Assembly (NCBI GenBank): GCA_021841725.1
Contig: JAKCEC010000073.1
Span: 1-6,540, forward strand
DNA: 6,540 nucleotides
From: Actinomycetes bacterium
GTDB taxonomy: Bacteria > Actinomycetota > Acidimicrobiia > Acidimicrobiales > RAAP-2
Direction of reading: 5' to 3'
Below, piece by piece: positions 5,817 to 6,540 of the stretch. Made by a program: the position numbers and the translations under genes. The notes beneath the pieces are model-generated. The model was not told the origin of the DNA, did no database searches, and was given only the letters and a program-made list of their open reading frames with translations. How positions within the stretch are numbered: the stretch's first letter is position 1; every line of letters starts with the position of its first letter.

Positions 5817-6540
5817 ATGCTGCGGCGGATCTACGGAATCGAGACCGAGTACGGGGTGACCTACTCGTTGCGCGGGCAGCGTCGCCTCAGCCCCGACGAG
5901 GTCTCGCGCTTCCTGTTCCGACGGGTGGTGGCGTGGGGACGCTCCAGCAACGTGTTCTTGGAAAACGGTAGCCGCCTGTACCTCGACGTCGGCAGTCACC
6001 CGGAGTACGCGACGGCCGAATGCGATTCCCTCTGGGACCTCGTCGCCCAGGACAAGGCCGGTGAAGCGATCTTGCGCGAGTTGGTCGGCCACGCCCAGCA
6101 GCAACTCGACGACGAGGGGGTGCGCGGCGACATCTTCCTCTTCAAGAACAACACCGACTCCTCGGGCAATTCCTACGGGTGCCACGAGAACTACTGCATC
6201 GAACGTATCGAGGACCTCAGCCGTCTCGAGCAGGTCTTCATCCCGTTCCTCGTCACGCGCCAAATCTTCGCCGGCGCCGGCAAGGTCGTCACCAACGCCA
6301 AGGGCACGGCCTTCTCGATGAGCCAGCGCGCCGAGCACATGTGGGAGGCGATCTCCTCGGCCACCACCCGCTCGCGACCGATCATCAACACCCGCGACGA
6401 GCCCCACGCCGACCCCGAGAAGTACCGGCGATTGCACGTAATCGTGGGTGACTCCAACATGAGCGAATACGCCACCTTCATGAAGATGGGCACCGCCGCG
6501 GTGGTGCTGGCGATGATCGAGGACCGTACCACGGTCCTGC
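5817..6540 (+). CDS. pafA: Pup-protein ligase PafA, 3'-truncated by window edge
   Basis: The enzyme activates the C-terminal Glu of Pup as a gamma-glutamyl phosphate and joins it to substrate lysines. The reading frame is open from 5817 to the window end (241 full codons), roughly the first half of the usual 450 or so residues. GIETEYGV (7-14) supplies E9 for Mg/ATP, and [17 protein letters not shown] (53-69) the predicted catalytic base D57. [17 protein letters not shown] (110-126), [15 protein letters not shown] (186-199... region) and [14 protein letters not shown] (204-217) form the nucleotide and Pup-binding core. The Dop-specific loop is absent: [13 protein letters not shown] follows the N-terminal helix directly, and this separates it from dop upstream. 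The block [21 protein letters not shown] (22-42) is typical of PafA. The ATG is the only start, since TAG at 5805-5807 is in frame with no other start codon between. It lies 20 bp after prcA; no clear Shine-Dalgarno is seen. Confidence 0.97.
   Translation, partial: MLRRIYGIETEYGVTYSLRGQRRLSPDEVSRFLFRRVVAWGRSSNVFLENGSRLYLDVGSHPEYATAECDSLWDLVAQDKAGEAILRELVGHAQQQLDDEGVRGDIFLFKNNTDSSGNSYGCHENYCIERIEDLSRLEQVFIPFLVTRQIFAGAGKVVTNAKGTAFSMSQRAEHMWEAISSATTRSRPIINTRDEPHADPEKYRRLHVIVGDSNMSEYATFMKMGTAAVVLAMIEDRTTVL

Noticed and set aside
5195..5971. 258-codon plus-strand frame spanning prcA and the start of pafA
   Set aside because: Its translation is Arg/Ser/Thr-rich and family-less, and it is out of frame with two clearly conserved genes, so it is a shadow.
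1..6540. Mobile elements, CRISPR arrays, tRNA or rRNA genes
   Set aside because: No direct-repeat arrays, transposase motifs or tRNA-like cloverleaf segments were seen; the window is packed with conserved housekeeping and proteasome genes of even composition.

Overview
This window carries a Pup-proteasome gene cluster, which points strongly to a high-GC member of the Actinomycetota. Every gene is recognised from conserved protein motifs. The order is that of the textbook actinobacterial locus: tRNA m1A58 methyltransferase, ferredoxin, ARC/Mpa, Dop, Pup, PrcB, PrcA, PafA. The class cannot be fixed from the sequence. The Glu-ending Pup and the divergence of PrcB from the mycobacterial and streptomycete forms fit a lineage outside those two; Acidimicrobiia is a guess only.

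Layout. Positions 1-553 (+) hold the 3' two thirds of trmI, cut by the left window edge. A small ferredoxin gene lies convergent to it on the minus strand (561-797), with only 7 bp between the two stop codons. Positions 798-897 form a divergent regulatory region. It holds a well-formed promoter (863-891) that would place the arc transcript start on or next to the arc ATG, and a weaker -10-like box for the ferredoxin. From 898 rightwards all genes are on the plus strand and tightly packed: arc (898-2637), dop (2640-4127, 2 bp gap), pup (4137-4331, GTG start, 9 bp gap), prcB (4331-5122, TAATG overlap), prcA (5119-5796, ATGA overlap) and pafA (from 5817, 20 bp gap, cut by the right edge after 241 codons). 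No stretch over 300 bases lacks a gene.

How the genes work together. PafA ligates the C-terminal Glu of Pup to substrate lysines. Dop, a paralogue of PafA, removes Pup, and in other species also deamidates a Gln-ending Pup. The ARC/Mpa AAA+ ring captures the Pup coiled coil, unfolds the substrate and docks on the 20S core through its C-terminal QYL. PrcA and PrcB form that core, PrcB being the threonine protease. Pup here already ends in Gly-Gly-Glu, so the deamidation step is unnecessary.

The system itself is well described. The points worth a second look are local: a probable leaderless arc promoter overlapping a small inverted repeat, a similar box before pafA, an Ala instead of Gly before the PrcB catalytic Thr, a one-residue deletion before its catalytic Lys, a short PrcA C-terminus, and an Asp in a cluster-ligand position of the ferredoxin.
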